A DNA stretch of 64,000 nucleotides from Bacteroidales bacterium (GCA_017398335.1 JAFQGK010000024.1:1-64000), one strand, 5' to 3'. Shown: positions 1 to 8,321, numbered from the stretch's first letter. The notes: generated by a model not told the origin, from the letters alone. Numbers and translations: made by a program.

Positions 1-257
1 CCAGCGATCATGTTTACTGCTACCTCGCCGGTGTATGCGCCCTTCTCCTTGTCTGCGCAGTTCTGTGATGAAAGACCTACTGCAGTACCCTTTACAACCT
101 CAGCTACAGGATAAAGGTGAGTGAAAGGAGGTGCGATGATAAGCTTTACGTCAGCCGGAACCTCAGCTGAAGCTGCTACTACTGCCTTTGCGAGCTCAAC
201 GCCCTCTGCAACTGTTGTATTCATCTTCCAGTTGCCTGCTACAATGTGTTTTCTCAT
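1..257 (-). CDS. tpiA: Triosephosphate isomerase, N-terminal part (cut by window edge)
   Basis: This glycolytic enzyme interconverts dihydroxyacetone phosphate and glyceraldehyde 3-phosphate in the cytosol. About 85 residues are visible, reading leftward from an ATG at 257. The translation starts MRKHIVAGNWKMN, the hallmark start of the TIM-barrel enzyme with the catalytic Asn/Lys pair (N9, K11 of the usual numbering are in GNWKMN), followed by LIIAPPFTHL and VGLSSQNC, which are conserved barrel strands. The rest, including the catalytic His and Glu, lies outside the window. It is divergent from the collagen-like lipoprotein gene at 382. Identification is firm. Confidence 0.95.
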   Translation of the reverse strand, partial: MRKHIVAGNWKMNTTVAEGVELAKAVVAASAEVPADVKLIIAPPFTHLYPVAEVVKGTAVGLSSQNCADKEKGAYTGEVAVNMIA

Positions 258-309
258 ATCTTTAAAGTATTTTAATATTGATTTTCGTGCAATCTGTTTA
301 AAGTGGGTG

Positions 310-317
310 CAAATTTA
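310..317 (-). promoter_or_regulatory. Candidate -7 box for tpiA
   Basis: On the minus strand this reads TAAATTTG, a full match to the Bacteroides -7 consensus TAnnTTTG, 53 bases upstream of the tpiA start. No clear TTTG -33 box is seen at the expected spacing, so the call rests on the -7 element only. Confidence 0.4.
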
Positions 318-381
318 GCAGAATTTTCATAAATTAGCGCGTTTTTTAATCAGAAAAGCAATCATTTCAATTATACGTTTT

Positions 382-2754
382 ATGAAAAGAATCCTATTCG
401 CATTGGCTGCCGGCATTGTCATGCTTGCCGGCTGTACTAAGGCACTTGAAGAAAGAATGACAGTCCTTGAGGAAAAGGTGGCATCTCTCGAAGAGATAGT
501 AGCTGCCCTTGACCGTGAGGCAGACGGTATCAATACTATCGTGTCCAACCTGCAGAAGAAAGTGTATGTAACTGAAGTTCAGCCGGTAAAGAATGCAACC
601 GGTATGATTGAAGGGTATAAGATAATATTCACCCAAGGTGATCCTGTAATCATATATAATGGAGAGACAGGACCTCAGGGAAATAAGGGTGACAATGGAC
701 TTACTCCCGGTATCGATATGTACGAAGGCGTATGGTACTGGAGATATATAGGCGGCGACTGGATTCTCGATTCAAACGGACAGAAGATACCGGCTGTCAG
801 AAAGCTCGACTTTGAAGTAGGTGAGGACGGACATCTTTATGTAACCGTTGAAGGCGGCAGCAAGATAGATCTCGGCAATGTCAAGGGTGAGGCTGGCGAA
901 CCTGGACAGAGTGGTTCCAACGGCCTTCCTGGAGAAAAAGGTGAGCAGGGAGATTCATGGTTTGACGGCGTGACTGTCGACGAGGAGACCGGTACGGTTG
1001 TAATCAGTGTCAAGGATTCTGAGCATGACATCGTCCTGCCTCTGTATCAGTTCAACTTCAATGTTACTGTCCCTGAGAATATTCCGGCTACAGCAGGAGC
1101 TGAAGTCGTTCTCACATATAGCGTAGGAGAGCCTGCAGCGGCTGCTACAATCGTACGTGCTTATCCATCCAAAGGTCTTGAGGCAGAAGTGGACCGTGAG
1201 AACAGGACCGTGACAGTCACTCTTGGAACTGTGTCCGGATATGTCGATCTTTATGCAATCAACAATGCGACAGGTGACATCAAGGCTCAGACAGTGGAGT
1301 TTGAGGCCGGTGAGATTGTGACGGTGAATGTGACTGAAACCGAACTGGTCCTCTCGCCTGACGGAAAGGGAAGTGTTCAGATTCCTGTAAGTACAGCATA
1401 CCAGTATGACGTCGTAGTCCCTTCATGGGCAACCGCCACAGTCGCTCCTGCAACAAAGGCAGTGCGTGACGAGGTCATCACCGTTGCAGCAACCGGTGAG
1501 AATACCACTGCAAACGACTATAAGGATTATGTGATTCTCAAGGATAAGGAAACTTCTGCGGAGCTCTTCAAGATTGCTCTTGTACAGAAGAACTATCTTC
1601 CGGAACTTATTGCGGATGAAGAGGGCAATGCGATAGAGTGGGCAGAGTCATTCGACATATACAGATATGAGTCGGATATGACAGATGGTAAAACTCCTAA
1701 TGTGTCACAGAAAGGAGTTTTCACTATTTCTCTCAGCGATGACTTCTCTAAGGGTGTATACAAAATCAGTAATATGTTCTATGCTGATGTATATTTTGCG
1801 GAAACCGGTCAGCCTGTTTATAACAAGGGCGGTGAGTATTATGCTGATATTGAGGGTAATGTGCTGACAGTCAAGAGAAAAGAGTCACTCCAGAGCTATG
1901 GGTTTACGGAAGACTTCGATCTCGTGTATGATCCGGAGAAGGAAAGCATCTCAATGACCGGCTATGTTGCTGCAATGGTTTATTATGGATCTATAGCTAA
2001 CCGCACATGCTATATTACCAACTATGCCGCAACTGTCAAGGTGGAAGCCCCTGTTACAGATTCCCCGCTTGCAGGTGAATGGACTCAGACTGTAGCTTTC
2101 GGGACAAACTCTTCGGTTAAGGATGGAGCCGCTGCAACAGCAACAGTTACAGTGTCTGGCGATCAGGTTACAATCGTGAACTTTGTTCTCGAAGGTGTGA
2201 CGGCTACAGGAACCCTCACCGGCAATACAATTTCAATTGCAGCAGCTGATTCAGGGCTTCCGACCAATTATGGTCCGGTAGATGCCGACATTGTCATAAC
2301 GGTTTCAGATGATAACAAGACAATGACAGCTGAAAACATCACAACCGGCTATGGTTATGGTCTCGCTGTCACTTCATGGACTGCAGTCATCAATGAGGCA
2401 GCTGCAAGCCCTCTTGATAAATTCGCTGGAACATATTCTGAGTCTTATACAATGTATGGCTCACCTGCAACATCCAACCTCCTTACCATTTCTGTGGAAA
2501 ACGGTAAACTGAAGCTGGACAAGATGTTCAATGCATATGGGGATACCGGTACTTATGAGGCAGAACTGTCAGAAGATGGTGCAACCTTGACTATTGTCAA
2601 TGAAGTAAGCCCGATCAGCATGGGCTCTATTCTCAATAATGTGCTTACAGTCAGCGAGGAAGGTGGAAAGATGGTCCTGAGTGCGTCAGGACTCTTGCTT
2701 GATCCTTATTCAGGAACAGAAACCATCACAAATTATAAGGCTGTTCAGAACTGA
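382..2754 (+). CDS. Surface lipoprotein: coiled coil, DUF4988-like module, collagen-like segments
   Basis: Function unknown; a surface-exposed binding or stalk protein is likely. The 790-residue product has a lipoprotein signal peptide (MKRILFALAAGIVMLAGC, lipobox Cys at 18). Residues about 22-65 form leucine/glutamate heptads typical of a coiled coil, followed by a module ending in IIYNGE that resembles the DUF4988 (PL29 N-terminal) domain. Two collagen-like Gly-X-Y stretches follow, near residues 94-110 (GETGPQGNKGDNG) and 172-195 (GEAGEP through GEQGDS). Beta-rich repeats fill the rest; two related segments near 550-780 both begin SPL and look like lipocalin-type beta domains. The gene at 20592 shares the coiled coil plus NGE(T/D)G module. 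It stands alone, ending in a clear terminator. Substrate cannot be told from sequence. Confidence 0.75.
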   Translation: MKRILFALAAGIVMLAGCTKALEERMTVLEEKVASLEEIVAALDREADGINTIVSNLQKKVYVTEVQPVKNATGMIEGYKIIFTQGDPVIIYNGETGPQGNKGDNGLTPGIDMYEGVWYWRYIGGDWILDSNGQKIPAVRKLDFEVGEDGHLYVTVEGGSKIDLGNVKGEAGEPGQSGSNGLPGEKGEQGDSWFDGVTVDEETGTVVISVKDSEHDIVLPLYQFNFNVTVPENIPATAGAEVVLTYSVGEPAAAATIVRAYPSKGLEAEVDRENRTVTVTLGTVSGYVDLYAINNATGDIKAQTVEFEAGEIVTVNVTETELVLSPDGKGSVQIPVSTAYQYDVVVPSWATATVAPATKAVRDEVITVAATGENTTANDYKDYVILKDKETSAELFKIALVQKNYLPELIADEEGNAIEWAESFDIYRYESDMTDGKTPNVSQKGVFTISLSDDFSKGVYKISNMFYADVYFAETGQPVYNKGGEYYADIEGNVLTVKRKESLQSYGFTEDFDLVYDPEKESISMTGYVAAMVYYGSIANRTCYITNYAATVKVEAPVTDSPLAGEWTQTVAFGTNSSVKDGAAATATVTVSGDQVTIVNFVLEGVTATGTLTGNTISIAAADSGLPTNYGPVDADIVITVSDDNKTMTAENITTGYGYGLAVTSWTAVINEAAASPLDKFAGTYSESYTMYGSPATSNLLTISVENGKLKLDKMFNAYGDTGTYEAELSEDGATLTIVNEVSPISMGSILNNVLTVSEEGGKMVLSASGLLLDPYSGTETITNYKAVQN

Positions 2755-2782
2755 TGACAAGTCTTGATGAGATGATATGAAA

Positions 2783-2816
2783 AACGGCTCTGCAATCTCG
2801 CGGAGCCGTTTTTTTT
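2783..2816 (+). terminator. Rho-independent terminator after the collagen-like lipoprotein gene
   Basis: An 11-base-pair stem (AACGGCTCTGC with GCGGAGCCGTT, one G-T wobble) closes a six-base loop and is followed by a run of eight T. It starts 29 bases after the stop at 2754. Confidence 0.9.
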
Positions 2817-2841
2817 ATATGATTTAGGAAATATGTAAAAT

Positions 2842-2869
2842 AAAAAACGGCAGCCCCATGACTGCCGTT
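2842..2869 (-). terminator. Rho-independent terminator of the Hc1 histone gene
   Basis: Read on the minus strand, AACGGCAG pairs with CTGCCGTT across an eight-base loop and runs into TTTTTTATTTT. It lies 15 bases downstream of the Hc1 stop codon at 2885 and faces the previous terminator. Confidence 0.8.
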
Positions 2870-2884
2870 AAGTTTCAGGCTAAA

Positions 2885-3058
2885 TTATTTAGCAGCCTCG
2901 TTAGAAGCCTTTCTAAAATCCTTCATAGCCTTCATAAGGTTCAAAGCTGCCTTACGAGCGCGAGCGCCAGCTGCCTTATTGCCTTTCTCTACCTGAGCGT
3001 CAGCGTTCTTTACGAATACTTCATACTCAGCCTTGATCTGATCTACAAGCTCTTTCAT
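2885..3058 (-). CDS. Histone H1-like protein (Hc1 family)
   Basis: A small basic DNA-binding protein of 57 residues, thought in Bacteroidota to help compact the nucleoid. The sequence runs MKELVDQIKAEYEVF and then the conserved EKGNKAAGARARKAAL and lysine-rich tail seen in the Hc1 family. A longer reading frame begins at 3088, but MKELV is the usual family start, so 3058 was chosen. Alanine and lysine/arginine dominate the second half, as expected for a histone-like tail. It is followed by its own terminator and appears monocistronic. Confidence 0.85.
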   Translation of the reverse strand: MKELVDQIKAEYEVFVKNADAQVEKGNKAAGARARKAALNLMKAMKDFRKASNEAAK

Positions 3059-3205
3059 TGTGTTAGAATTTAATTGTTCGTTAAACATTAAGCATCAAAA
3101 ACTTCCGCCAAGTTATAGATTATCAGTTAAAAAACCAAATTTTGATTGAAAAATTAATTTGATGAACACTGATTTCTGACGAAAGGATTATCCTATTGTC
3201 GTTTT

Positions 3206-3781
3206 TTATTGCTTTTGCGGTTTAGTGTTGACGATGTTCATTGCTCTGTCAGGACCTATAGTGGCCCAGGCTTTGACTCCATCTATAACTCTTTTGCTTA
3301 TTTCTGCCATTTCCTCCATCTCCTCCTTGCTCAGTTCGCCAAGCACATAGTTGACCTGCTGGCCCCTTCCGAATTCGTTGCCGATTCCGACACGTATGCG
3401 TGCATAATCCTGAGTGCCGATCATCTCATTGATATTCGTAAGACCATTATGTCCGCCGGCACTTCCGTTCTTTCTGAGGCGGAGTGTGCCGAAAGGAATA
3501 TTCAGGTCGTCAGAAATGACGAGAAGGTTCTCCACAGGAATCTTCAGTTCGTTCATCCAGTAGCGTACAGCCTTGCCGCTGAGGTTCATGTATGTTGAAG
3601 GCTTCAGAAGGTGGAACTTCCTGCCTTTGAATGAAACAACCGCCGTATATCCATACCTGCCAGACTCAAAAACAATATTGGATGCCTGAGCCCAGGCATC
3701 CAATACCATAAATCCCATGTTGTGTCTGGTGTTGGCATATTCGACGCCGATGTTTCCTAAACCGACGATCAGATAGTTCAT
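3206..3781 (-). CDS. pth: Peptidyl-tRNA hydrolase
   Basis: Frees tRNA from peptidyl-tRNA that drops off the ribosome. The 191-residue protein begins MNYLIVGLGNIGVEY and carries NTRHNMGF with the catalytic histidine at residue 20, then STYMNLSG, the catalytic-Asp motif ISDDLNIP near 93, and GGHNGL. Length is normal for the family. It follows rplY by 11 bases on the same strand, the common rplY-pth pairing, so the two are probably co-transcribed. Confidence 0.96.
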   Translation of the reverse strand: MNYLIVGLGNIGVEYANTRHNMGFMVLDAWAQASNIVFESGRYGYTAVVSFKGRKFHLLKPSTYMNLSGKAVRYWMNELKIPVENLLVISDDLNIPFGTLRLRKNGSAGGHNGLTNINEMIGTQDYARIRVGIGNEFGRGQQVNYVLGELSKEEMEEMAEISKRVIDGVKAWATIGPDRAMNIVNTKPQKQ

Positions 3782-3792
3782 GCCAGATCAGA

Positions 3793-4374
3793 TTACTTGC
3801 CCTGCTCCATCTTAGCCTGCTGAGTAGCACGTGTAGGACGTACTGAGCAGATGATGGTTGCCTTTGGAGATACGATGGTCACACCGTCGAAGTTGAGGTC
3901 GCCTGCAACAATCTGCTTGCCGATCATAAGGTGAGTAGAATCTACCTCAAGAACATCAGGAAGCTTGTCCATCATAGCGCTTACGCGAAGCTTGCGGCTT
4001 GAAACGAGGAGCTTACCTCCCATCTTTACACCCTCAGAGTGACCTGTAACCTTGACAGGAACCTCGATGGTAACTGGCTTCTCTTCGCATACTGCGAGGA
4101 AATCTACGTGAAGAGCCTCGTCAGAAACAGGATGATACTGTACTTCGTGAAGCACTGCGAAGAACTTCTTGCCGTCGTTGAGCTCGAGGTCAACGATGTA
4201 TGAGTTAGGAGTGTGAGTGATAGTCTTGAGATCCTGTGCGTCGATAGTGAAGAGTACGTTCTCCATTCCGAGTCCATAGATGTTGCATGGAACGTGTCCA
4301 GCTCTACGTACAGCCTTTACTGCTGCCTTGTTGCCAGCCTCACGGGTCTGGCCTTTGAGTTCAATGTGTTTCAT
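3793..4374 (-). CDS. rplY: 50S ribosomal protein L25/general stress protein Ctc
   Basis: Binds 5S rRNA in the large ribosomal subunit. At 193 residues it is the long, two-domain CTC/TL5 form: the N-terminal L25 fold contains GHVPCNIYG and VLHEVQYHP(V)SDE..HVDF, and the C-terminal TL5 beta domain contains the VPVKVTGHSEGVKMGG motif. It precedes pth by 11 bases. A structured leader and a Bacteroides-type promoter lie upstream (4404-4506). Confidence 0.95.
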   Translation of the reverse strand: MKHIELKGQTREAGNKAAVKAVRRAGHVPCNIYGLGMENVLFTIDAQDLKTITHTPNSYIVDLELNDGKKFFAVLHEVQYHPVSDEALHVDFLAVCEEKPVTIEVPVKVTGHSEGVKMGGKLLVSSRKLRVSAMMDKLPDVLEVDSTHLMIGKQIVAGDLNFDGVTIVSPKATIICSVRPTRATQQAKMEQGK

Positions 4375-4403
4375 TGTCTTGAAAAATTAAAATGTGTTAC
4401 TCA

Positions 4404-4450
4404 GTTTTTCCGAAGAAAAACCCCATTGCACCAAAAAGCCCATGCTTTTT
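4404..4450 (-). promoter_or_regulatory. Structured 5' leader of rplY (two hairpins)
   Basis: Minus-strand RNA would form GTTTTTC-TTCG-GAAAAAC (4404-4421), a perfect seven-pair stem with a stable UUCG tetraloop, and an AAAAAGC/GCTTTTT stem with a four-base loop (4433-4450). Both lie between the promoter and the rplY start. Either could be an autoregulatory ribosomal-protein leader, but no known motif was recognised. Confidence 0.5.
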
Positions 4451-4474
4451 AGCTCCCCATATTTAAAGGGGCGG

Positions 4475-4506
4475 CAAAGATAGGTAAAAGTTTAGAGAGA
4501 TGCAAG
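4475..4506 (-). promoter_or_regulatory. Promoter of rplY-pth
   Basis: Minus strand: CTTG (4503-4506), 20 bases, then TATCTTTG (4475-4482). This fits the Bacteroides primary sigma consensus TTTG-N19-21-TAnnTTTG with one mismatch in the -33 box. It overlaps the last codons of purC. Confidence 0.6.
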
Positions 4507-5436
4507 ACAATCAGTTACATTCTTTTCGATGCGTGCAAGAATGTCGGTTCCTTCCGCCTTTTCGAATGCTTCTCCTGTAATGTTCTCGTAAAGCTCTACA
4601 TATCTTTCTGTGATTCCGTTCACTATTTCATCTGTCATTTCTGGCACCTGCTGACCTTCCTGACCCTGGAAACCGTTTGCCATAAGCCATTCGCGGACAA
4701 ACTCCTTCGAGAGCTGCTTCTGCTTCTCTCCAGCAGCAAGGCGCTCCTCGTAACCCTCGGCATAGAAATATCTTGAAGAGTCAGGGGTGTGGATCTCATC
4801 CATGAGATAGATCTTTCCATCCTTCTTTCCGAATTCATACTTTGTATCCACGAGGATGAGTCCCATCTTTGCTGCGATTTCGGTACCTCTCTGGAATATG
4901 GCGCGGGTATATGCCTCAAGCTGCTCGTAATCCTCCTTGCTCACGATGCCCTGAGCGATGATTTCTTCTTTTGAAATATCCTCATCGTGACCTTCGGCAG
5001 CCTTTGTGGTAGGTGTGATGATAGGCTGAGGGAATTTCTGATTCTCAACCATCCCTTCTGGCATCTCGACGCCGCAGATTGTGCGCTTTCCTGCCTTGTA
5101 CTCTCTCCATGCATGACCTGAAAGATAACCTCTGATAACCATCTCGACCTTGAAAGGCTCACATTTGTGACCGACTGTCACCATCGGATCTGGAGTTGCT
5201 ACCTTCCAGTTCGGGAGGATGTCTGCTGTCGCGTCAAGGAATTTTGCCGCAATCTGGTTGAGCACCTGCCCTTTGAAAGGAATTCCTTTAGGGAGAACTA
5301 CGTCAAATGCTGAAATTCGGTCTGAAACCACCATTACAAGGTACTCATCGTTGATGCTGTACACGTCACGGACCTTTCCTACATAATGACCGGTCTGTCC
5401 GGGAAAGTTGAAGTCGGTTTTTACAATTGCTTCCAT
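4492..5436 (-). CDS. purC: Phosphoribosylaminoimidazole-succinocarboxamide synthase
   Basis: Catalyses the ATP-dependent joining of aspartate to CAIR in purine synthesis. The 314-residue protein shows the SAICAR synthetase core: GKVRDVY near the N-terminus, [42 protein letters not shown], and KYEFG...[15 protein letters not shown]. The length matches the longer form (about 310 residues) common in Bacteroidota rather than the 240-residue E. coli form. It is the upstream gene of a leftward stretch, but a separate promoter serves rplY. Confidence 0.96.
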   Translation of the reverse strand: MEAIVKTDFNFPGQTGHYVGKVRDVYSINDEYLVMVVSDRISAFDVVLPKGIPFKGQVLNQIAAKFLDATADILPNWKVATPDPMVTVGHKCEPFKVEMVIRGYLSGHAWREYKAGKRTICGVEMPEGMVENQKFPQPIITPTTKAAEGHDEDISKEEIIAQGIVSKEDYEQLEAYTRAIFQRGTEIAAKMGLILVDTKYEFGKKDGKIYLMDEIHTPDSSRYFYAEGYEERLAAGEKQKQLSKEFVREWLMANGFQGQEGQQVPEMTDEIVNGITERYVELYENITGEAFEKAEGTDILARIEKNVTDCLASL

Positions 5437-5469
5437 TATATTGATTTTTTATCGTTTGTTCGTTTGCCG

Positions 5470-6549
5470 TCAGCTCTTTGTCAGGAACTTTGCGTCTGCA
5501 GTTTTCGGACGCGAAGGTAGTAATTTTTTTAATTCGTCGTATGCCTGATCATATTCGGTCAGTTTAAGACGATATTTCCTGCTTCCGAAATTCTGAAAGA
5601 TTCCTCTGCTTGCTTTGCCATCTTCATCCGCAGCACCGTCAACTTCCAGCGCCCTCACTCCCGGCTTTTCATCAGCCCCTTTCGAGGTCGTCATTCCCGG
5701 CTTGACCGGGAATCTCCTCCACTCGTCATCCACCATAAATGTCACAGGACCCTTCTTCCCCTCAAGAGTGAAGCCGAGCTGTCCGTATACGCTTCCTTCC
5801 GACCATTCCAGATCAGCATAACTCATAATGTCGTCGGGTCGGACGTCCTGGATGAAGGTCTCCAGCAGTTTGCCCATTCCTCCTGTGACTCGGATTTCGG
5901 GTAACGAAGCGTATCTCGTCCATTCGTAGGACCGGATGATCTTGTCGCCTTTGACCCATTTCCTTGCATTCGAGAATGTCGCTACGGCAACAAGGGTTCC
6001 TGGGGAATACAGTCCTGCTTCAGCGGTTGCGGCCAGGTGACCGGTGTGCCTCTTGACGAACAGCCCGTACCTGTATCTGCAAGCGGCATCACCATAGCTG
6101 TGATTCGCCTTCAGGAAGGCCGCGACCGTACTTTTATCAATCCTTTTCACCTCACAGTTGCGGGCATAGATAGGGAAGAAGATTTCAAGGTGTGAGAGCA
6201 GACGCTTCTTCATCATGTCATTCTGCACGATCCATCTGTCTTCTGTGATTATTAGGGGGAAGGAACCATCGCGTACGGTCAGGACGCTGATTGTCTTCTG
6301 CATCTCCAGTTGCTGAGTTTCAGCCTCGGAAATATCCCTCGCCTTGATTTCGACCGGCAGTACTGCGCGTGTCTGGCCGCTCTCAAGACATGTAGAAATG
6401 ACTTCGAATGCTCCGACGTTTTCCACGCTGCATCCGATTCCTTTCCCTTCCAGAAATACGCATATGTCCTTACATAGCCTCATCGCTGCAAATATACCAT
6501 TAAAATCATCTCTAAACACATTTTTTTGAAGTATCGCATTTGATGGCAT
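5470..6549 (-). CDS. GNAT-like protein related to phage homing-associated proteins, with in-frame palindromic repeat
   Basis: No assigned function. Residues about 115-285 follow the order seen in phage/intron-associated proteins that pair a VSR-like nuclease with a Mom/GNAT-type acyltransferase: ITEDRW, then YARNCEVKRID, FLKANHSYG, YEWTRYASLP, VTGGMGKLL, IMSYADLEWSEG and YGQLGF. The first 110 residues sit where the nuclease would be, but its catalytic motif is not recognisable. Residues about 278-317 (KPGM...KPGV) are encoded by a palindromic repeat at 5688-5717 and look inserted between the GNAT core and the C-terminal YRLKLTEYDQAYDELKKLL. The start at 6549 overlaps the umuD promoter region; an internal Met at residue 23 is an alternative. 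It is separated from purC by 33 bases. Confidence 0.6.
   Translation of the reverse strand: MPSNAILQKNVFRDDFNGIFAAMRLCKDICVFLEGKGIGCSVENVGAFEVISTCLESGQTRAVLPVEIKARDISEAETQQLEMQKTISVLTVRDGSFPLIITEDRWIVQNDMMKKRLLSHLEIFFPIYARNCEVKRIDKSTVAAFLKANHSYGDAACRYRYGLFVKRHTGHLAATAEAGLYSPGTLVAVATFSNARKWVKGDKIIRSYEWTRYASLPEIRVTGGMGKLLETFIQDVRPDDIMSYADLEWSEGSVYGQLGFTLEGKKGPVTFMVDDEWRRFPVKPGMTTSKGADEKPGVRALEVDGAADEDGKASRGIFQNFGSRKYRLKLTEYDQAYDELKKLLPSRPKTADAKFLTKS
5688..5717. repeat. REP-like palindromic element inside a coding sequence
   Basis: The core ATTCCCGG-CTTGA-CCGGGAAT is a perfect eight-pair palindrome with flanks GTC and CTCC. A degenerate half-copy (ACTCCCGGCTTTTCATC) lies just before it, around 5656-5675. 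The same element type occurs at 10278-10393. It adds in-frame codons to the gene at 5470-6549. Confidence 0.75.
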
Positions 6550-6573
6550 ACTTCGGGAATATTCTTAAATTTG
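6539..6573 (+). promoter_or_regulatory. Candidate promoter of umuDC
   Basis: TTTG (6539-6542) and TAAATTTG (6566-6573) match the Bacteroides boxes, though the 23-base spacer is two longer than usual. The umuD ATG follows 22 bases later. No LexA-type operator was recognised. Confidence 0.45.
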
Positions 6574-6594
6574 CATAAACAAGCAGATTCATAA

Positions 6595-6999
6595 ATGGAA
6601 GAAAAGGAAAATGTCCTGCCGGGAATGGCTCAGGATGGTATACATGCGGGTTTCCCGTCTCCCGCGACGGATTATATGACTCAGGCGATAGATTTGAACA
6701 AGGAGCTGGTGAAGCATCCTGCGGCGACTTTTTATGGAAGGGTGGTTGGTGATTCTATGATTGATGCCGGAGTGGAAGAAGGAGATATCCTTGTGATAGA
6801 CAGGTCGCTTGAACCTCAGAACGGAAACATGGCGGTGTGTTTCATCGACGGGGAATTCACTCTCAAGCATATTCATATTGACGGCTCTTCACTGACGTTG
6901 GTGCCGGCAAATCCGAAATATCCGGAGATTAAGGTCGAGGAGGGGATGGATTTCAAGATGTGGGGAGTGGTCACTTATGTAATAAAGAAGGTCAGATAA
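6595..6999 (+). CDS. umuD: UmuD-like self-cleaving S24 peptidase
   Basis: Partner of the error-prone polymerase in translesion synthesis; activated by RecA-stimulated self-cleavage. The 134-residue protein lacks the LexA DNA-binding domain and has the S24 core: the cleavage-site region HAGFPSP (cut expected between A18 and G19), catalytic serine in VGDSMIDAG (S54), and catalytic lysine in EFTLKHI (K91). The length is close to E. coli UmuD (139). Its stop codon overlaps the start of umuC (TAATG), indicating translational coupling. Confidence 0.92.
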   Translation: MEEKENVLPGMAQDGIHAGFPSPATDYMTQAIDLNKELVKHPAATFYGRVVGDSMIDAGVEEGDILVIDRSLEPQNGNMAVCFIDGEFTLKHIHIDGSSLTLVPANPKYPEIKVEEGMDFKMWGVVTYVIKKVR

Positions 7000-8261
7000 T
7001 GTACGCATTGGTGGACTGCAATAATTTCTTCGTTTCGTGCGAAAGGGTCTTTCAGCCTCAGCTGGAAGGTCGCGCAGTCGTTGTGCTGTCCAACAATGAT
7101 GGATGCGTCGTTGCCAGAAGCAATGAAAGCAAGGCGATGGGAATAAAGATGGGCACGCCTTTCTTCAAGGTAAAGCATTTCGTAGATAATGGAGCCCTTG
7201 AGGTAAGGTCGTCGAACTATGCCCTATACGGAGATCTTTCCCATAGGGTGATGTCCATACTGGCAGAAGCGGTCCCTCAGATCGAGATATATTCTATTGA
7301 TGAGGCTTATCTTCATCTGGATGGCATACCTATGGACAAGGTTCCGGAGCTATGCCGCGGCCTTGTCGAGAAGGTCAGAATGTGGGTGGGAATACCGGTG
7401 AGCATCGGTGTGGCGCCGACTAAGACTCTGGCGAAGATTGCCAGCCATTTTGCCAAGACGTATAAAGGATATAAGGGAGTCTGCCTTATCGATACGGAGA
7501 CTAAGATGTATAAGGCTCTGGAACTTACTCCTATAGAGGATGTGTGGGGAGTGGGCAGGAAACTGGCTCCGAAGATGAAGGAGAAAGGTATAACATCTGC
7601 TCTGGATTTCGTGAACCGGCCTCGTGAATGGGTCCGGGCAAACTTCAACCTTCCCGGAATCCGTACGTGGGAGGAACTGCAGGGCAGGGCGTGCATAGAA
7701 GATGAAAGGGAGGAGAGGCGCAAGTCTATCTGTACCTCAAGATCTTTTGCCGATATGATTTCCGATGAAGAGGAACTGTCTCTGAGAGTATCGGATTTTG
7801 CGGCGAAGTGTGCCTGCAAGCTTCGGGAAGAGGGCTCGGCTGCATATGATGTGACGACCTTTCTGTATACGAACAGGTTCCGTGAGGATCTGAAGCAGTA
7901 TTTCCCTTCGGCGACCATAAGGCTCCAGGTGCCGGCCAACAGTACTCAGGAAATAGTCGGAACGGCATTGAAAGCATTCAGAATGATGTATCGTCCGGAG
8001 TATATGTACAAGAAAGCAGGTGTCATAGTCTCGAATATTGTGCCTTCTGATGCGGTCCAGGCGTCTCTTTTTGATGATAATGAGGAACTTCGAAGCAAGC
8101 AGGAACGTCTTTCCAGAGTGATGGATGCAGTGAATTCTGCCGGGAATTCTCTGTTGCGGCTTGCTGCACAGCGCCCGGGACACTATTCGGACGGTATACG
8201 CAGCGAGCATCGCTCACGTCTGTATTCGACATCTATGGATGATATCATAGAGGTGCATTGA
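6999..8261 (+). CDS. umuC: DNA polymerase V catalytic subunit (Y-family)
   Basis: Error-prone lesion-bypass polymerase. The start at 6999 (MYALVDCNNFF) was chosen because it matches the family and overlaps the umuD stop; an in-frame upstream start at 6960 would lie inside umuD. The 420-residue product has the palm motifs VDCNNFFVSCERVFQP and IYSIDEAYLHLDG (catalytic Asp/Glu), the SIGVAPTKTLAKIASHFAK finger region, the helix-hairpin-helix VWGVGRK, and a C-terminal DUF4113-like region ending YSTSMDDI. Length is normal, with no frameshift, so the pair is probably functional. Confidence 0.95.
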   Translation: MYALVDCNNFFVSCERVFQPQLEGRAVVVLSNNDGCVVARSNESKAMGIKMGTPFFKVKHFVDNGALEVRSSNYALYGDLSHRVMSILAEAVPQIEIYSIDEAYLHLDGIPMDKVPELCRGLVEKVRMWVGIPVSIGVAPTKTLAKIASHFAKTYKGYKGVCLIDTETKMYKALELTPIEDVWGVGRKLAPKMKEKGITSALDFVNRPREWVRANFNLPGIRTWEELQGRACIEDEREERRKSICTSRSFADMISDEEELSLRVSDFAAKCACKLREEGSAAYDVTTFLYTNRFREDLKQYFPSATIRLQVPANSTQEIVGTALKAFRMMYRPEYMYKKAGVIVSNIVPSDAVQASLFDDNEELRSKQERLSRVMDAVNSAGNSLLRLAAQRPGHYSDGIRSEHRSRLYSTSMDDIIEVH

Positions 8262-8299
8262 TTTTTATCCTACTTGATCAGTATATTGTCAAAAATGCC

Positions 8300-8321
8300 T
8301 ATATTTGCCCAGTTATATTTG
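8300..8321 (+). promoter_or_regulatory. Candidate -7 boxes for pgi
   Basis: Two overlapping-range matches to TAnnTTTG, TATATTTG at 8300-8307 and at 8314-8321, stand 54 and 40 bases before the pgi ATG. Upstream CTTG (8273-8276) is a weak -33 candidate at 23 bases from the first. Which one is used cannot be decided. Confidence 0.4.

Noticed and set aside
7313..7939. A 208-residue minus-strand frame in umuC
   Set aside because: Serine- and arginine-rich shadow with no start context, fully covered by umuC.
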